Assembly (NCBI GenBank): GCA_903970475.1
Contig: CAJCIQ010000046.1
Span: 1-64,000 of the forward strand
Reading direction: 5' to 3'
DNA from: Beijerinckiaceae bacterium
Lineage (GTDB): Bacteria > Bacteroidota > Bacteroidia > Chitinophagales > Chitinophagaceae
DNA length: 64,000 bases
A model generated the notes under the pieces. That model saw only the letters and a list, made by a program, of their open reading frames with translations, was not told where the DNA came from and ran no database searches. Each line of letters begins with the position of its first letter. Position 1 is the stretch's first letter. A program made the position numbers and the translations under genes. This document shows positions 55,136 to 62,624 of this stretch, in pieces.

Positions 55136-57529
55136 ATGCGGTTTAAGCTCCTCTTATCCTTCATTGCATGCCTTCCCGGTTTGGGCGCCAGTCTCTACGC
55201 ACAACATGCTGAGTGCGACCTGACCATAAGCGGGCATGTTTATATAAGTGATACCACACAGTTAAACGCCCGCAGCGCTTCCATAAGATTTCCCACGCTC
55301 AAAAAAGGAGGGGTGACAGATAATGATGGAAATTTCAACTTCAAGGGCATATGCCCGGGTAAAAACCGAATAATCATTTCCTATGCCGGTTATAAAACGT
55401 TGGATACTGTATTGAATATGTCCCAAAATCTCATCCTCAACTTCTTGTTATTTAACAATGCTCAGGAATTAGGCAGTGTAGTGGTGGTCGGCGAGGTTAT
55501 AAAAAGGGATCAGATCACTACGGCTATAAAATCCGTTTTATCGGGGGCAGCCCTGGAAGCCACCAGGGGATTATCTTTGGGAGAATCCCTGAAAAGTATT
55601 GCTGGGGTTAACAGCCTCCAAAGTGGACCAAGCATCTCCAAACCGGTTATCCATGGCGTATACAGCAACCGCGTCCTCATCATGAACAATGGCGTGCGTC
55701 AGGAAGGGCAGAATTGGGGGAATGACCATGCCCCGGAAATAGATCCTTTTATTGCCACCAAAATAACGGTCATAAAAGGAGCAGCCAGCATCAGGTATGG
55801 GTCTGATGCCATAGGTGGTGTGATATTACTGGACCCTAAAGCGCTGGCCACCGCTCCGGGAATGGATGGGGAGCTAAACCTGGTAGGGATGACCAATGGC
55901 AGAGTCGGCGTTGGTTCGGCAGTGCTGGAAGGTGCCGGTGGTGGAAAATGGGATGGCCTCTCCTGGCGGCTACAGGGCACCATTAAAAAGGCAGGCAACT
56001 CACAGACTGCCAATTACTATCTGATGAACACCGGCTTTGATGAAAACGATTACTCGGCTACCCTACAATACAACAAAGCGCATTACGGAGGTACACTATA
56101 CTTTAGTCAGTTTAATACAAAGATTGGGATTGCGCAGGCCTCTGTAGCAGATAATGAGTCGGATCTGGAGCAAGATATAGCGAGGGGGCGACCCCTGGAC
56201 GATGGCTTCTTCCGATATGTTTTTGGCCGGCCAGACCAGACAGTGAATCATATGTTAGCTAAGGCAAGCGGATTTGTAGACTTGTCAAATAAGGGCAGCC
56301 GATTGGAAGCGGTGTATGCCTACCAAAGGGATACACGCAAAGAATACGATGCAAACCCTTCTGACAACAGCGACACCTCACTCAACACCAATGGCATCCC
56401 CGATCTGAATTTTCAACTCAACACGTCAACCTTAGACTTGATATGGGAACATGCTCCGATTAAGCATAAGATCACAGGCAGCATAGGCCTAAACTTCATT
56501 ACCCATGAAAATATCCAACAGGGCACGGCTTACCAGGAACTCATACCCAATTTTGTCGATTATGGTGGAGGAGTCTTTGGCATTGAAAAATATGCGGTCC
56601 GCCGATGGATCCTCGAAGCGGGCATCCGGTATGATTACCGTTGGTTACAGGCCTATGCATACAACCCTACCAGCGTTGTCGAAGATAGACCCACCTACAC
56701 CTGGCAAGAACCAACCATCAATATCGGCGCCTCCTACAAATTCAACGATCATTTTTCCGGGGATTATAATTTCGGAACAGCCTGGCGCCCCCCGCAAGTG
56801 ATCGAACTGTTTGCTAACGGCGTACATCAAAGCGCGGCTGCTTGGGAATTCGGTGATTCTTCGTTGACGTTGGAACAAGCCTATAACAATAATCTCTCTT
56901 TTACCTACCACGACCAGAAGCTGATCGTACAGGCTGGTGGCTATGTAAATTACTTCCATCACTATATATATGCCAAACCAGACCTCAACTACATTACGAC
57001 CATTGAAGGAACCTTCCCTGCTTTTTCCTATACCCAGGTTAATGCCCTTTTTACAGGCGCAGACCTGAGCCTCACCTATACTTTTGCCCGAAACTTTACG
57101 CTCATTTCCAAAACAAGTATTGTCCGGGCACGGAATCTGGCCATACACGACTGGTTGATCGGTGTACCCGCCGACCGTTTTGACAATTCCATCCGCTATG
57201 AATGGCCCGCGATAGGAAAATGGAAGCATATATTCTTTGAAGCAAACAACCTTGTCGTAGCCAAACAATCAAGGGTGCCACCGAATAGCGACTTTGCCGC
57301 ACCCCCACCAGGCTACATGCTATGGGGCGCATCATCCGGTTTTTCCGCCCCGCTTGCAGGCAGGGAACTAAAAGTAAGCTTATCGGTAACCAACCTTACC
57401 AATATCGATTACCGGGATTACATGGACCGCTTCCGGTATTATTTTGCTGATCTGGGAAGAAATATCGCATTGCGGTTGCTGATTCCATTTGGAACAAAAG
57501 TTCCATCAGGTATAAATACAGGGGGTTAG
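55136..57529 (+). CDS. TonB-dependent receptor, 797 residues
   Basis: Signal peptide (to about residue 22), carboxypeptidase-like domain at about 27-110 (LTISGHVYISDTTQLNARSA, GGVTDNDGNFNFKGICPGKN), a plug domain at 115-245 (SLGESLKSIAGVNSLQSGPS, NGVRQEGQNWGNDHAPEIDP, GAASIRYGSDAIGGVI) and a barrel. The size and plug are like metal or siderophore receptors. The barrel would normally end at LLIPF (57482-57490), but 12 further residues follow, so the stop seems to have moved. Together with the upstream lipoprotein, barrel and LRGPP proteins this is likely an uptake locus for a metal or small molecule; the ligand is unknown. Confidence 0.93.
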   Translation: MRFKLLLSFIACLPGLGASLYAQHAECDLTISGHVYISDTTQLNARSASIRFPTLKKGGVTDNDGNFNFKGICPGKNRIIISYAGYKTLDTVLNMSQNLILNFLLFNNAQELGSVVVVGEVIKRDQITTAIKSVLSGAALEATRGLSLGESLKSIAGVNSLQSGPSISKPVIHGVYSNRVLIMNNGVRQEGQNWGNDHAPEIDPFIATKITVIKGAASIRYGSDAIGGVILLDPKALATAPGMDGELNLVGMTNGRVGVGSAVLEGAGGGKWDGLSWRLQGTIKKAGNSQTANYYLMNTGFDENDYSATLQYNKAHYGGTLYFSQFNTKIGIAQASVADNESDLEQDIARGRPLDDGFFRYVFGRPDQTVNHMLAKASGFVDLSNKGSRLEAVYAYQRDTRKEYDANPSDNSDTSLNTNGIPDLNFQLNTSTLDLIWEHAPIKHKITGSIGLNFITHENIQQGTAYQELIPNFVDYGGGVFGIEKYAVRRWILEAGIRYDYRWLQAYAYNPTSVVEDRPTYTWQEPTINIGASYKFNDHFSGDYNFGTAWRPPQVIELFANGVHQSAAAWEFGDSSLTLEQAYNNNLSFTYHDQKLIVQAGGYVNYFHHYIYAKPDLNYITTIEGTFPAFSYTQVNALFTGADLSLTYTFARNFTLISKTSIVRARNLAIHDWLIGVPADRFDNSIRYEWPAIGKWKHIFFEANNLVVAKQSRVPPNSDFAAPPPGYMLWGASSGFSAPLAGRELKVSLSVTNLTNIDYRDYMDRFRYYFADLGRNIALRLLIPFGTKVPSGINTGG

Positions 57530-57759
57530 AAGAAACAGCACTAACTGCTGAACGAATGACCAGGTAAACAGCCATTTCCGGCTTTTTTGCCTGGGTTGCG
57601 GCAAAATTATCCACGTGAACAATTTTAAAGTGCCGATCATAGGCGTGCCCTGCGATTTCGAGCCATATTATGTTGATGCCATTGTCAGTGGGACGCAGCT
57701 CACGATTTTCGGGAACAGGGAAAGGGCTGGTACGTGCTGGGAGAAATAGGACTGGAAGC

Positions 57760-57792
57760 AATAAAAAATAAGACCCCTTGACAGAGGTCTTA
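57760..57792 (-). terminator. Hairpin with T-run on the minus strand
   Basis: Arms TAAGACC/GGTCTTA (57769-57775, 57786-57792) with a ten-base loop. Read on the minus strand the stem is followed by TTTTTTAT. No gene ending here on that strand was found. Confidence 0.5.
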
Positions 57793-57969
57793 ACAAATAA
57801 ATCAGAACCATTAATAACTAAACCTTATCCTAAGAAAAACCTTATATAAGTAAAACGCCTGATCATGACATTTGTCACCATCAAAACCAAAAAATCAATG
57901 TTGCTTTATATGCAATGTTAAAAACACAATTCCTTAATGCCTTTATGTACACCTTAACAGACCAGGGTA

Positions 57970-57977
57970 TACCTTTG
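57970..57977 (+). promoter_or_regulatory. Candidate -7 promoter box of a small RNA
   Basis: TACCTTTG fits TAnnTTTG, with a weak TTTATG element about 25 bases upstream. The start of transcription would be near 57984. Confidence 0.45.
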
Positions 57978-57983
57978 CATCAT

Positions 57984-58066
57984 AATAATAAGCAAGCAGT
58001 CAATTTTCTCATAAGCAGTTAGTTTTGGTGAAACGGCCCCTATTTCCATAGGGGTCTTATTTTTTA
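57984..58066 (+). ncRNA. Candidate small RNA of about 80 nt
   Basis: From a consensus-like promoter at 57970-57977 the DNA runs to a strong terminator at 58035-58066, with no start codon followed by a meaningful frame in between. This spacing is that of a free-standing small RNA. There is no family match I can name, so this rests on promoter and terminator alone. Confidence 0.35.
58035..58066 (+). terminator. Strong Rho-independent terminator
   Basis: Nine-bp stem GGCCCCTAT/ATAGGGGTC (one G-T pair) with loop TTCC, followed by TTATTTTTTA. No protein gene ends close by. Confidence 0.85.
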
Positions 58067-58072
58067 ATTTTG
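58065..58072 (+). promoter_or_regulatory. Candidate -7 promoter box of microprotein copy 1
   Basis: TAATTTTG fits TAnnTTTG, overlapping the T-run of the preceding terminator. A transcript from here would have a leader of about 115 bases before the microprotein ATG. Confidence 0.4.
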
Positions 58073-58089
58073 CTACTAAATTATTGAAT

Positions 58090-58114
58090 GTCATTTATTT
58101 ATACAATAAATGAC
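58090..58114. repeat. Perfect 10-bp inverted repeat in the microprotein 1 leader
   Basis: GTCATTTATT and AATAAATGAC separated by five bases. It may be an operator or a leader hairpin. It is absent from the upstream DNA of copy 2. Confidence 0.7.
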
Positions 58115-58139
58115 CAAACAATAGTGTGTTTAAGGGGTT

Positions 58140-58192
58140 TATGCGTTTTATATATAGAAGCGCATTTCATAACCCACGAAAACTAAGCATCT
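58140..58192 (+). promoter_or_regulatory. Conserved leader of microprotein copy 1
   Basis: The stretch TATG-CGTTTTAYWTATAGAA, followed by AT-TCATAACCC, recurs before copy 2 (62381-62433) with nearly the same spacing to the ATG. It is conserved although the flanking DNA is unrelated, so it should be a promoter, a leader RNA or both. Confidence 0.65.
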
Positions 58193-58303
58193 ATGCAAAA
58201 CAGTATTATCCTCGAAGTCTCTGCTGGTATACTCACTTTTCTCAGCATTGTTTCCTTCCTCGCTTACCAAATCATACAATTCAACAAAACACACAAGGGC
58301 TAA
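58193..58303 (+). CDS. 36-residue single-pass membrane microprotein, copy 1
   Basis: A short gene of 36 codons. Residues 4-28 form one hydrophobic segment (EVSAGILTF, SIVSFLAYQII), and the C-terminus is basic and polar (FNKTHKG). A second gene 4.2 kb downstream encodes a protein identical at 24 of 36 residues; in 14 of those 24 the codons differ, which is the mark of selection on the protein. Leader and terminator arrangement are shared as well. I do not recognise the family. Size and shape fit a membrane regulator or a type I toxin-like peptide; neither is shown. A direct repeat of CTATGCAA lies at the start codon and again 22 bases after the stop. Confidence 0.75.
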   Translation: MQNSIILEVSAGILTFLSIVSFLAYQIIQFNKTHKG

Positions 58304-58341
58304 ATATATAGGAACGTTGGCTAACCTATGCAAGCACGAAT

Positions 58342-58368
58342 GGCTGTCTCATTTGAGGCAGCCTTTTT
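58342..58368 (+). terminator. Terminator of microprotein copy 1
   Basis: Nine-bp stem GGCTGTCTC/GAGGCAGCC (one G-T pair), loop ATTT, then TTTTTC; 38 bases after the stop. Confidence 0.9.
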
Positions 58369-58522
58369 CGGAGGATTAATTAGGCACTCACGCTTCAAAA
58401 CGGTGGCCATGAACTTCAGTATACAACCCATTTTGGAAAGCGATCAGGTGAATCTTTATTCTTTACCCACTAATGACCGGGATTCGATCAATTTTTGCCG
58501 TCGTTGAAGATAGCGTTTACCC

Positions 58523-59248
58523 TCATTCCGTTTTGAGACGCTTAACCGGATTTGCGATCGCCGCTTTGATCGCTGCGCCCAAATCTTTTCGGATGCCGAT
58601 CTCTTTTGCCCGCTGCTGCGCGGAATAGGCAGCCAGGCCGAAGATGCCCAGACAGGCAATCAAAATGGCCAGGATAGAAAACAAAAGAAAAATCTCGCCC
58701 CGGCGCTGGTCTTCTTTGCACTGCTTATTAAATTCCTCATCCAGGAAGGAATAATTGAAGGGCTGGGAGGCCGCCATTGATTTACATTGTGTCTTGATTT
58801 CATTCAATAAGCCTGTTATATCGGTACTACTGATGCGTACAGCCATTCCACCATTATCGGGATTGAGGTACAAGACCATAATGGTCACCTGCTCCCGGAG
58901 GGAGTTGCAATTAAAATCCTTAACTATCCCCACTATATGGAAGGCGGTCAATCCATTGGTGGAAAGATTGTCGATCCTGTATAGTTTTTACCCAAGGGAC
59001 TTGGGCTGTCAAAAAGTTTCGCAGCCGCTTCACCCCCCCAGGTTTGCATGAGGGTAAAATTCTTCCCATCAAACTGAGGCACCGTCACGCACCCTTGAGC
59101 ATTCCGGGAGCCCGCAATAAGCATGAAAGGAGAACTCGTTATATCTTGGACCCCTGGCATTTGTAAGAGCTGATTTTTGTATACCCCGGCATTGTCTCCC
59201 AAAGCATCTAAGGCTGCTAAGGGCTGCTTTCAGGTGGTTGATGAGCAT
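58523..59248 (-). pseudogene. Heavily deleted FtsX/MacB-type ABC transporter permease
   Basis: Pieces of an approximately 800-residue permease remain in order. An ATG at 59248 opens MLINHLKAALSSL, the usual N-terminus. The next piece (59217-58948, in another frame) is periplasmic domain (LLQMPGVQDITSSPFMLIAG). A frameshift in the A-run near 58985 leads to RIDNLSTNGLTAFHIVGIVKDF. Then come one membrane segment (ILAILIACLGIFGLAAYSAQQRAKEIGIRKDLGA) joined directly to the terminal AIANPVKRLKTE, so the last two membrane segments are also deleted. At least three deletions and one frameshift are needed, so the gene is dead. Confidence 0.85.
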
Positions 59249-59435
59249 ATGTGCAAGAATTAACCCTTCACTTCAATAAAAGCGCCGTTTAATCAACATA
59301 TTTACAATCAATTAATTATATATTTTTTCAAGAAGAAAACGAACGCTTCCGATACAGCATCCGCCCATTTTCAAAAAAAACCTTTCAGGTTGTGTACGGA
59401 TTTACCTCCGCCGTTTGTCTTATTATAAATCGCTT

Positions 59436-59879
59436 ATGACCTCACACAATGTTTTCACTGACCCCTGGCGCTTGCTGACTTTGACCCTTCTTTGTCTGGT
59501 GCTGGCCCTGACATCGAAGGCCCAAAATGCGGAAACCATCATCAAAACCTACCTTGGTGGGTATGAGAAAAAAGACTGGAACATGACTTCCAGCCAACTG
59601 GCCGATGGTTTTACCTTCACCAGCCCCAACCAAGACGACCATATTCCCATAGTGGTATATAAAGAAAGATGTTGGCCTCAGTCCCAACACTTTAAAAAGC
59701 TCGAATTTTCCCAGATCATTGCTTCCGGAGACTATGCTTTTGCCATTTATACTATCACGACCACAGAAGGTAAGGTCATCCGCAACACGGATTATTATAC
59801 CTTTAGCAATGGCAAAATATTATCCATAGAGTGCTTTTTCGGAGGTACGGGAGCTGGATTTCCAACGAACGCCCAATAG
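59436..59879 (+). CDS. Exported SnoaL/NTF2-like protein
   Basis: The ATG at 59436 (MTSHNVFTDPWRLL) gives a signal peptide ending near residue 29 (TSKAQ); an upstream start at 59415 is possible. The mature part is a small alpha+beta NTF2-like domain of about 115 residues (AETIIKTYLGGYEKKDWNMTSSQLADGFTFTSP, ending in CFFGG). Catalytic function is unknown. It lies 19 bases before the YciI/DGPF gene and is the probable first gene of the ECF42 operon. Confidence 0.82.
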   Translation: MTSHNVFTDPWRLLTLTLLCLVLALTSKAQNAETIIKTYLGGYEKKDWNMTSSQLADGFTFTSPNQDDHIPIVVYKERCWPQSQHFKKLEFSQIIASGDYAFAIYTITTTEGKVIRNTDYYTFSNGKILSIECFFGGTGAGFPTNAQ

Positions 59880-59898
59880 CCCATAAAAAATAAGCCCC

Positions 59899-60288
59899 AT
59901 GCAAAAATTCATGTTCATTATCCGAGAGGACCTGACCAAACTAAAGCAGGCCGGCGAAGCCCAGCGATTTGAGGACATTCTCATTATGGATGAATGGGTA
60001 AAATCATTGGTTAAAAAAGGTAATTATGTAAGGGGAGGAGACGCCCTGGAGGTAAATGGAAGTTATGTAAACAAAGATCAGGTGCTTTCAGATGGCCCAT
60101 TCATTGAATCCAAGGAAGGAATCAGCGGTTTTATCTTCGTGGAAGCCCTTGATCTGGCGGACGCCGTTTCTATTGCCCAAACCTGCACGCATGTACAGAA
60201 CGGGGATATGATCATTGAAGTACGCCCGGTTTTGAACCTCGAGGATGTAAACGATTTAGGCAATGAACAAAGAACGCAAGGCCATTAA
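59899..60288 (+). CDS. YciI/DGPF-domain protein
   Basis: A 129-residue YCII-related protein with the diagnostic DGPFIESKEGISGF motif at about residues 64-77. The beginning MQKFMFIIRED and the closing EVRPVL are typical too. Such DGPF proteins are encoded beside ECF42 sigma factors throughout bacteria, and here too the sigma gene starts within the 3' end of this gene (26-base overlap), so translation is coupled. The molecular role of DGPF proteins is unknown. Confidence 0.93.
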   Translation: MQKFMFIIREDLTKLKQAGEAQRFEDILIMDEWVKSLVKKGNYVRGGDALEVNGSYVNKDQVLSDGPFIESKEGISGFIFVEALDLADAVSIAQTCTHVQNGDMIIEVRPVLNLEDVNDLGNEQRTQGH

Positions 60289-61561
60289 CGAATTGTATAA
60301 AACCCATTTTGGGAAAATGGTTACCGCCATGCTTCAGTTTTCCCGGGATATTGACCTGGAAATGGCTGAGGACCTGGTACAGGATACTTTTTATGCGGCC
60401 CTTTCCACCTGGAAACTTAATGGTATACCTCAAAACCCTGCCGGATGGGCCTATAGCGTCTGCCGCAACAACGCCATCAATGCACTGAAGAAAAAGAAAA
60501 CGTACAGCAATCCGTTTGAAGAAGAAATGGCGATTTCCAAAGCCCTGGAACAGATCTCAGGAGCCCTGGAGGAAATCCCTGGAGCCTTTGATAAAATCCA
60601 TGGTCTTTTGGATCAGGACGATCCATTTTTTGACGATCAGAAGATGCGGTTGCTGTTTGCCTGCGCCCACCCTCATCTGACCTCAAAAATGCAGGTGGTC
60701 ATTACCCTTAAGTATGTGGCCAACCTGAGAGCTGAATCCATAGCCAGGGCCTTGGGCATGACCGTAGATGGCATTGACAAGGTACTCTCCAGGGCGAAGC
60801 AACGGATTAAAATGGAGAATGTTTTTCTAAGTCCCCCAAGCCCCCAACAATTGAAAACGAGGTTACCGGTTGTTCACAAGATCATTTACCTCATATTCAA
60901 CGAAGGGTACAGGGCCGGCAGCGGCAAAGACCTGACCCGTGAGGACTTGTGTGAAGAGAGCCTGATCATGACCAAATGCCTGCTGGACAATCATATCTCC
61001 AACGAGGATACCGTTGCCTTATATGCATTGCTCTTATTTAATGCGGCCAGGATGGAGGCCCGGGTCACGGAAGCCGGAGAATTATCAGACCTGGAAGAAC
61101 AGGACAGGAATACATGGAATAAGGACTTGATTGCCCTGGGCAATTATTACTTGCACCAGTCCCAAACCGATCAAGTCTCCAACTATCATTATGAGGCGGC
61201 CATAGCCTACCTGCACTGCATTGCCGGCAGCTTTGCCCAAACAGACTGGCATACGATCACCCAGATATATGTTCAGCTTTTGCAAAATAACCCCAATCCT
61301 TTTGTCGAACTGAACTATGCCATAGCCCTGTATTATGACAAGCAGACAGCGCAGGCTTTTGAGGTACTCCATAATTTGCAGGGCACCTTCCTGGAGCAAT
61401 ATTACCTGCTTCATGCCACGTTGGGTAAATTATACCTGCTTCAGGGAGATAACCTCAAGGGTGAACAGCACCTGACCAGGGCCGTAACCCTCACGCATTT
61501 CCAGGCAGAAAAAGATTTTGTAAACAAGATACTATCACGAGCAGGACACATCAGAAATTAA
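60263..61561 (+). CDS. ECF42-type RNA polymerase sigma factor with TPR-like extension
   Basis: A 432-residue sigma factor. Region 2 is at about 10-80 (LEMAEDLVQDTFYAALSTWKL, PAGWAYSVCRNNAINALKKKK), region 4 at about 135-185 (LTSKMQVVITLKYVANLRAES). A long helical C-terminal extension follows (DUF6596/TPR-like, VHKIIYLIFNEGYRAGSGKDL, NPFVELNYAIALYYDKQTAQAF). The ECF42 group carries this extension and sits with DGPF genes; it has no anti-sigma gene, and none is present here. Between regions 2 and 4 three 7-residue repeats (ALEQISG, ALEEIPG, AFDKIHG) lengthen the linker. Confidence 0.94.
   Translation: MNKERKAINELYKTHFGKMVTAMLQFSRDIDLEMAEDLVQDTFYAALSTWKLNGIPQNPAGWAYSVCRNNAINALKKKKTYSNPFEEEMAISKALEQISGALEEIPGAFDKIHGLLDQDDPFFDDQKMRLLFACAHPHLTSKMQVVITLKYVANLRAESIARALGMTVDGIDKVLSRAKQRIKMENVFLSPPSPQQLKTRLPVVHKIIYLIFNEGYRAGSGKDLTREDLCEESLIMTKCLLDNHISNEDTVALYALLLFNAARMEARVTEAGELSDLEEQDRNTWNKDLIALGNYYLHQSQTDQVSNYHYEAAIAYLHCIAGSFAQTDWHTITQIYVQLLQNNPNPFVELNYAIALYYDKQTAQAFEVLHNLQGTFLEQYYLLHATLGKLYLLQGDNLKGEQHLTRAVTLTHFQAEKDFVNKILSRAGHIRN
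60542..60604. repeat. 21-bp in-frame tandem repeat, three units
   Basis: Three 21-bp units (60542-60562, 60563-60583, 60584-60604), diverged, encoding ALEQISG, ALEEIPG and AFDKIHG in the linker of the ECF42 sigma factor. Confidence 0.85.
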
Positions 61562-61586
61562 CCAAGCCATGAATTTCAACAAACAA

Positions 61587-61614
61587 GAGCCCGACTTCGG
61601 TCGGGTTCTTTTAT
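61587..61614 (+). terminator. Rho-independent terminator of the ECF42 operon
   Basis: Nine-bp stem GAGCCCGAC/GTCGGGTTC (one G-T pair) with the stable TTCG loop, followed by TTTTATT, 26 bases after the sigma stop. Confidence 0.93.
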
Positions 61615-61800
61615 TAAGCACCTTTACATGAGCCGGCACCAAAGTCGTATTAGACAAGACCACCCTTTTCAGCCAGGCGCCGCCTTTGCTTTGCCGAAGA
61701 GGTGGCTACCACCTTTGTGGACGCCTTGACCGACAGCATCAAAAGCGGAAAACTGGGAATTGGAAAATGATTAACTTAAGGGACATCAAATCCCCATATT
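61615..61800. other. Gap with a possible gene fragment
   Basis: About 185 bases. One frame ends AEEVATTFVDALTDSIKSG-KLGIGK before a TGA at about 61768 and looks protein-like, but upstream it is out of frame and has no start. It may be the last piece of a decayed gene that I cannot name. Confidence 0.35.
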
Positions 61801-62346
61801 ATGCGCAAGTTAATCTACGCCATCAACACCAGTATTGATGGATGTTGTGATCATACCAAGATGATCCCCAGTGAGGATGTATTCGATTTTTTTATACAGC
61901 TCATACGAGGGGCTGATCTGCTCGTTTATGGGCGTATCACCTATGAATTGATGATTCCCTACTGGCCGGACATCGCTAAAAACAACTCCGGAGATTCAAA
62001 TGATAACGCGTTCGCCCATGCATTTGATTCCAAGAAAAAGGTTGTTTTTTCCCGGACATTAGAAAGCGTGGAAGATAAAAATTCGAGGCTCGTTCGTACA
62101 GACCTTCGTACAGAGATATTGAAATTAAAACAAGAAGAGGGGGCCGACCTATTACTCGGAGGCGTAGACCTTCCTTCCCAATTGATAGACCTGATAGATG
62201 AATATTATTTCGTGGTCGCACCTATCATTGTAGGGGAAGGGAGAAGGCTGTTTGAAGGAAGTCATCCGAGGAAGCGACTTGAATTAAAACTCATTGATTA
62301 TCAAGCATATAAGTCTGGAACTGTGGTACAGCATTATAAAATTTAA
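61801..62346 (+). CDS. Dihydrofolate-reductase/RibD-C-like protein
   Basis: A 181-residue protein of the DHFR-like RibD C-terminal domain family. Motifs: MRKLIYAINTSIDGCCDH at the N-terminus, LLVYGRITYELM, KKKVVFSRTL, GADLLLGGVDLPSQLIDLIDEYYFVVAPIIVGEGRRLF. The length is normal for the stand-alone Bacteroidota members. They probably reduce a pteridine or pyrimidine-like compound with NADPH, but their substrate is unknown. Transcribed alone; microprotein copy 2 follows 87 bases later. Confidence 0.92.
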   Translation: MRKLIYAINTSIDGCCDHTKMIPSEDVFDFFIQLIRGADLLVYGRITYELMIPYWPDIAKNNSGDSNDNAFAHAFDSKKKVVFSRTLESVEDKNSRLVRTDLRTEILKLKQEEGADLLLGGVDLPSQLIDLIDEYYFVVAPIIVGEGRRLFEGSHPRKRLELKLIDYQAYKSGTVVQHYKI

Positions 62347-62380
62347 AAATTCTTAAGCGAAGCATGGTGTCTTTTTACCG

Positions 62381-62433
62381 CTATGGCGTTTTACTTATAG
62401 AACCCTATCTCATAACCCCCAAATCGACACCTT
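62381..62433 (+). promoter_or_regulatory. Conserved leader of microprotein copy 2
   Basis: TATGGCGTTTTACTTATAGAA followed by CCCTATCTCATAACCC aligns with 58140-58176 before copy 1. The similarity ends about 15 bases before the ATG. Confidence 0.65.
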
Positions 62434-62544
62434 ATGCAAAGCAATCTAATAATTGAAGTATCTGTAGGCGTAATCACTTTCATCAGTGTAAGTTCGTTTG
62501 TTGCCTATCAGATTATTCATTTTAACAAGACACACAAGGGCTAA
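62434..62544 (+). CDS. 36-residue single-pass membrane microprotein, copy 2
   Basis: The paralogue of the gene at 58193-58303. Residues 4-28 are hydrophobic (IIEVSVGVITFISVSS, FVAYQII) and the C-terminal FNKTHKG is identical to copy 1. Most replacements are Ile/Val/Leu exchanges in the membrane segment. The repeat CTATGCAAACACG (62568-62580) stands 23 bases after the stop, as in copy 1. The gene is flanked by a DHFR-like gene and a phzF remnant, so the two copies have no shared neighbour genes. I do not recognise the family. Confidence 0.75.
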   Translation: MQSNLIIEVSVGVITFISVSSFVAYQIIHFNKTHKG

Positions 62545-62582
62545 AATATATACGGACAACTGCTACCCTATGCAAACACGCT

Positions 62583-62622
62583 GAGGCTGTCTCTTTTCCA
62601 GGAGACAGCCTCTTTCTTCTTC
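62583..62622 (+). terminator. Terminator of microprotein copy 2
   Basis: A perfect 11-bp stem GAGGCTGTCTC/GAGACAGCCTC with an eight-base loop, then TTTCTTCTTC. It shares the GGCTGTCTC arm with the terminator of copy 1. Confidence 0.92.
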
Positions 62623-62624
62623 TA

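Larger units (their letters stand above)
57530..57983. other. Intergenic region after the receptor gene
   Basis: About 450 bases with no convincing gene. It holds a hairpin at 57769-57792 and, at its right end, a promoter box for a candidate small RNA. A 121-residue minus-strand frame at 57396-57761 overlaps the receptor gene and has no recognisable features. Confidence 0.55.

Noticed and set aside
57396-57761. Minus-strand frame of 121 residues overlapping the end of the TonB receptor
   Set aside because: A third of it is antisense to a certain gene and nothing in the rest is recognisable.
58193-62622. The microprotein copies as ends of an insertion sequence or composite transposon
   Set aside because: The similarity lies in coding sequence, leader and terminator with many synonymous changes; there are no inverted repeats, target duplications or transposase between them.
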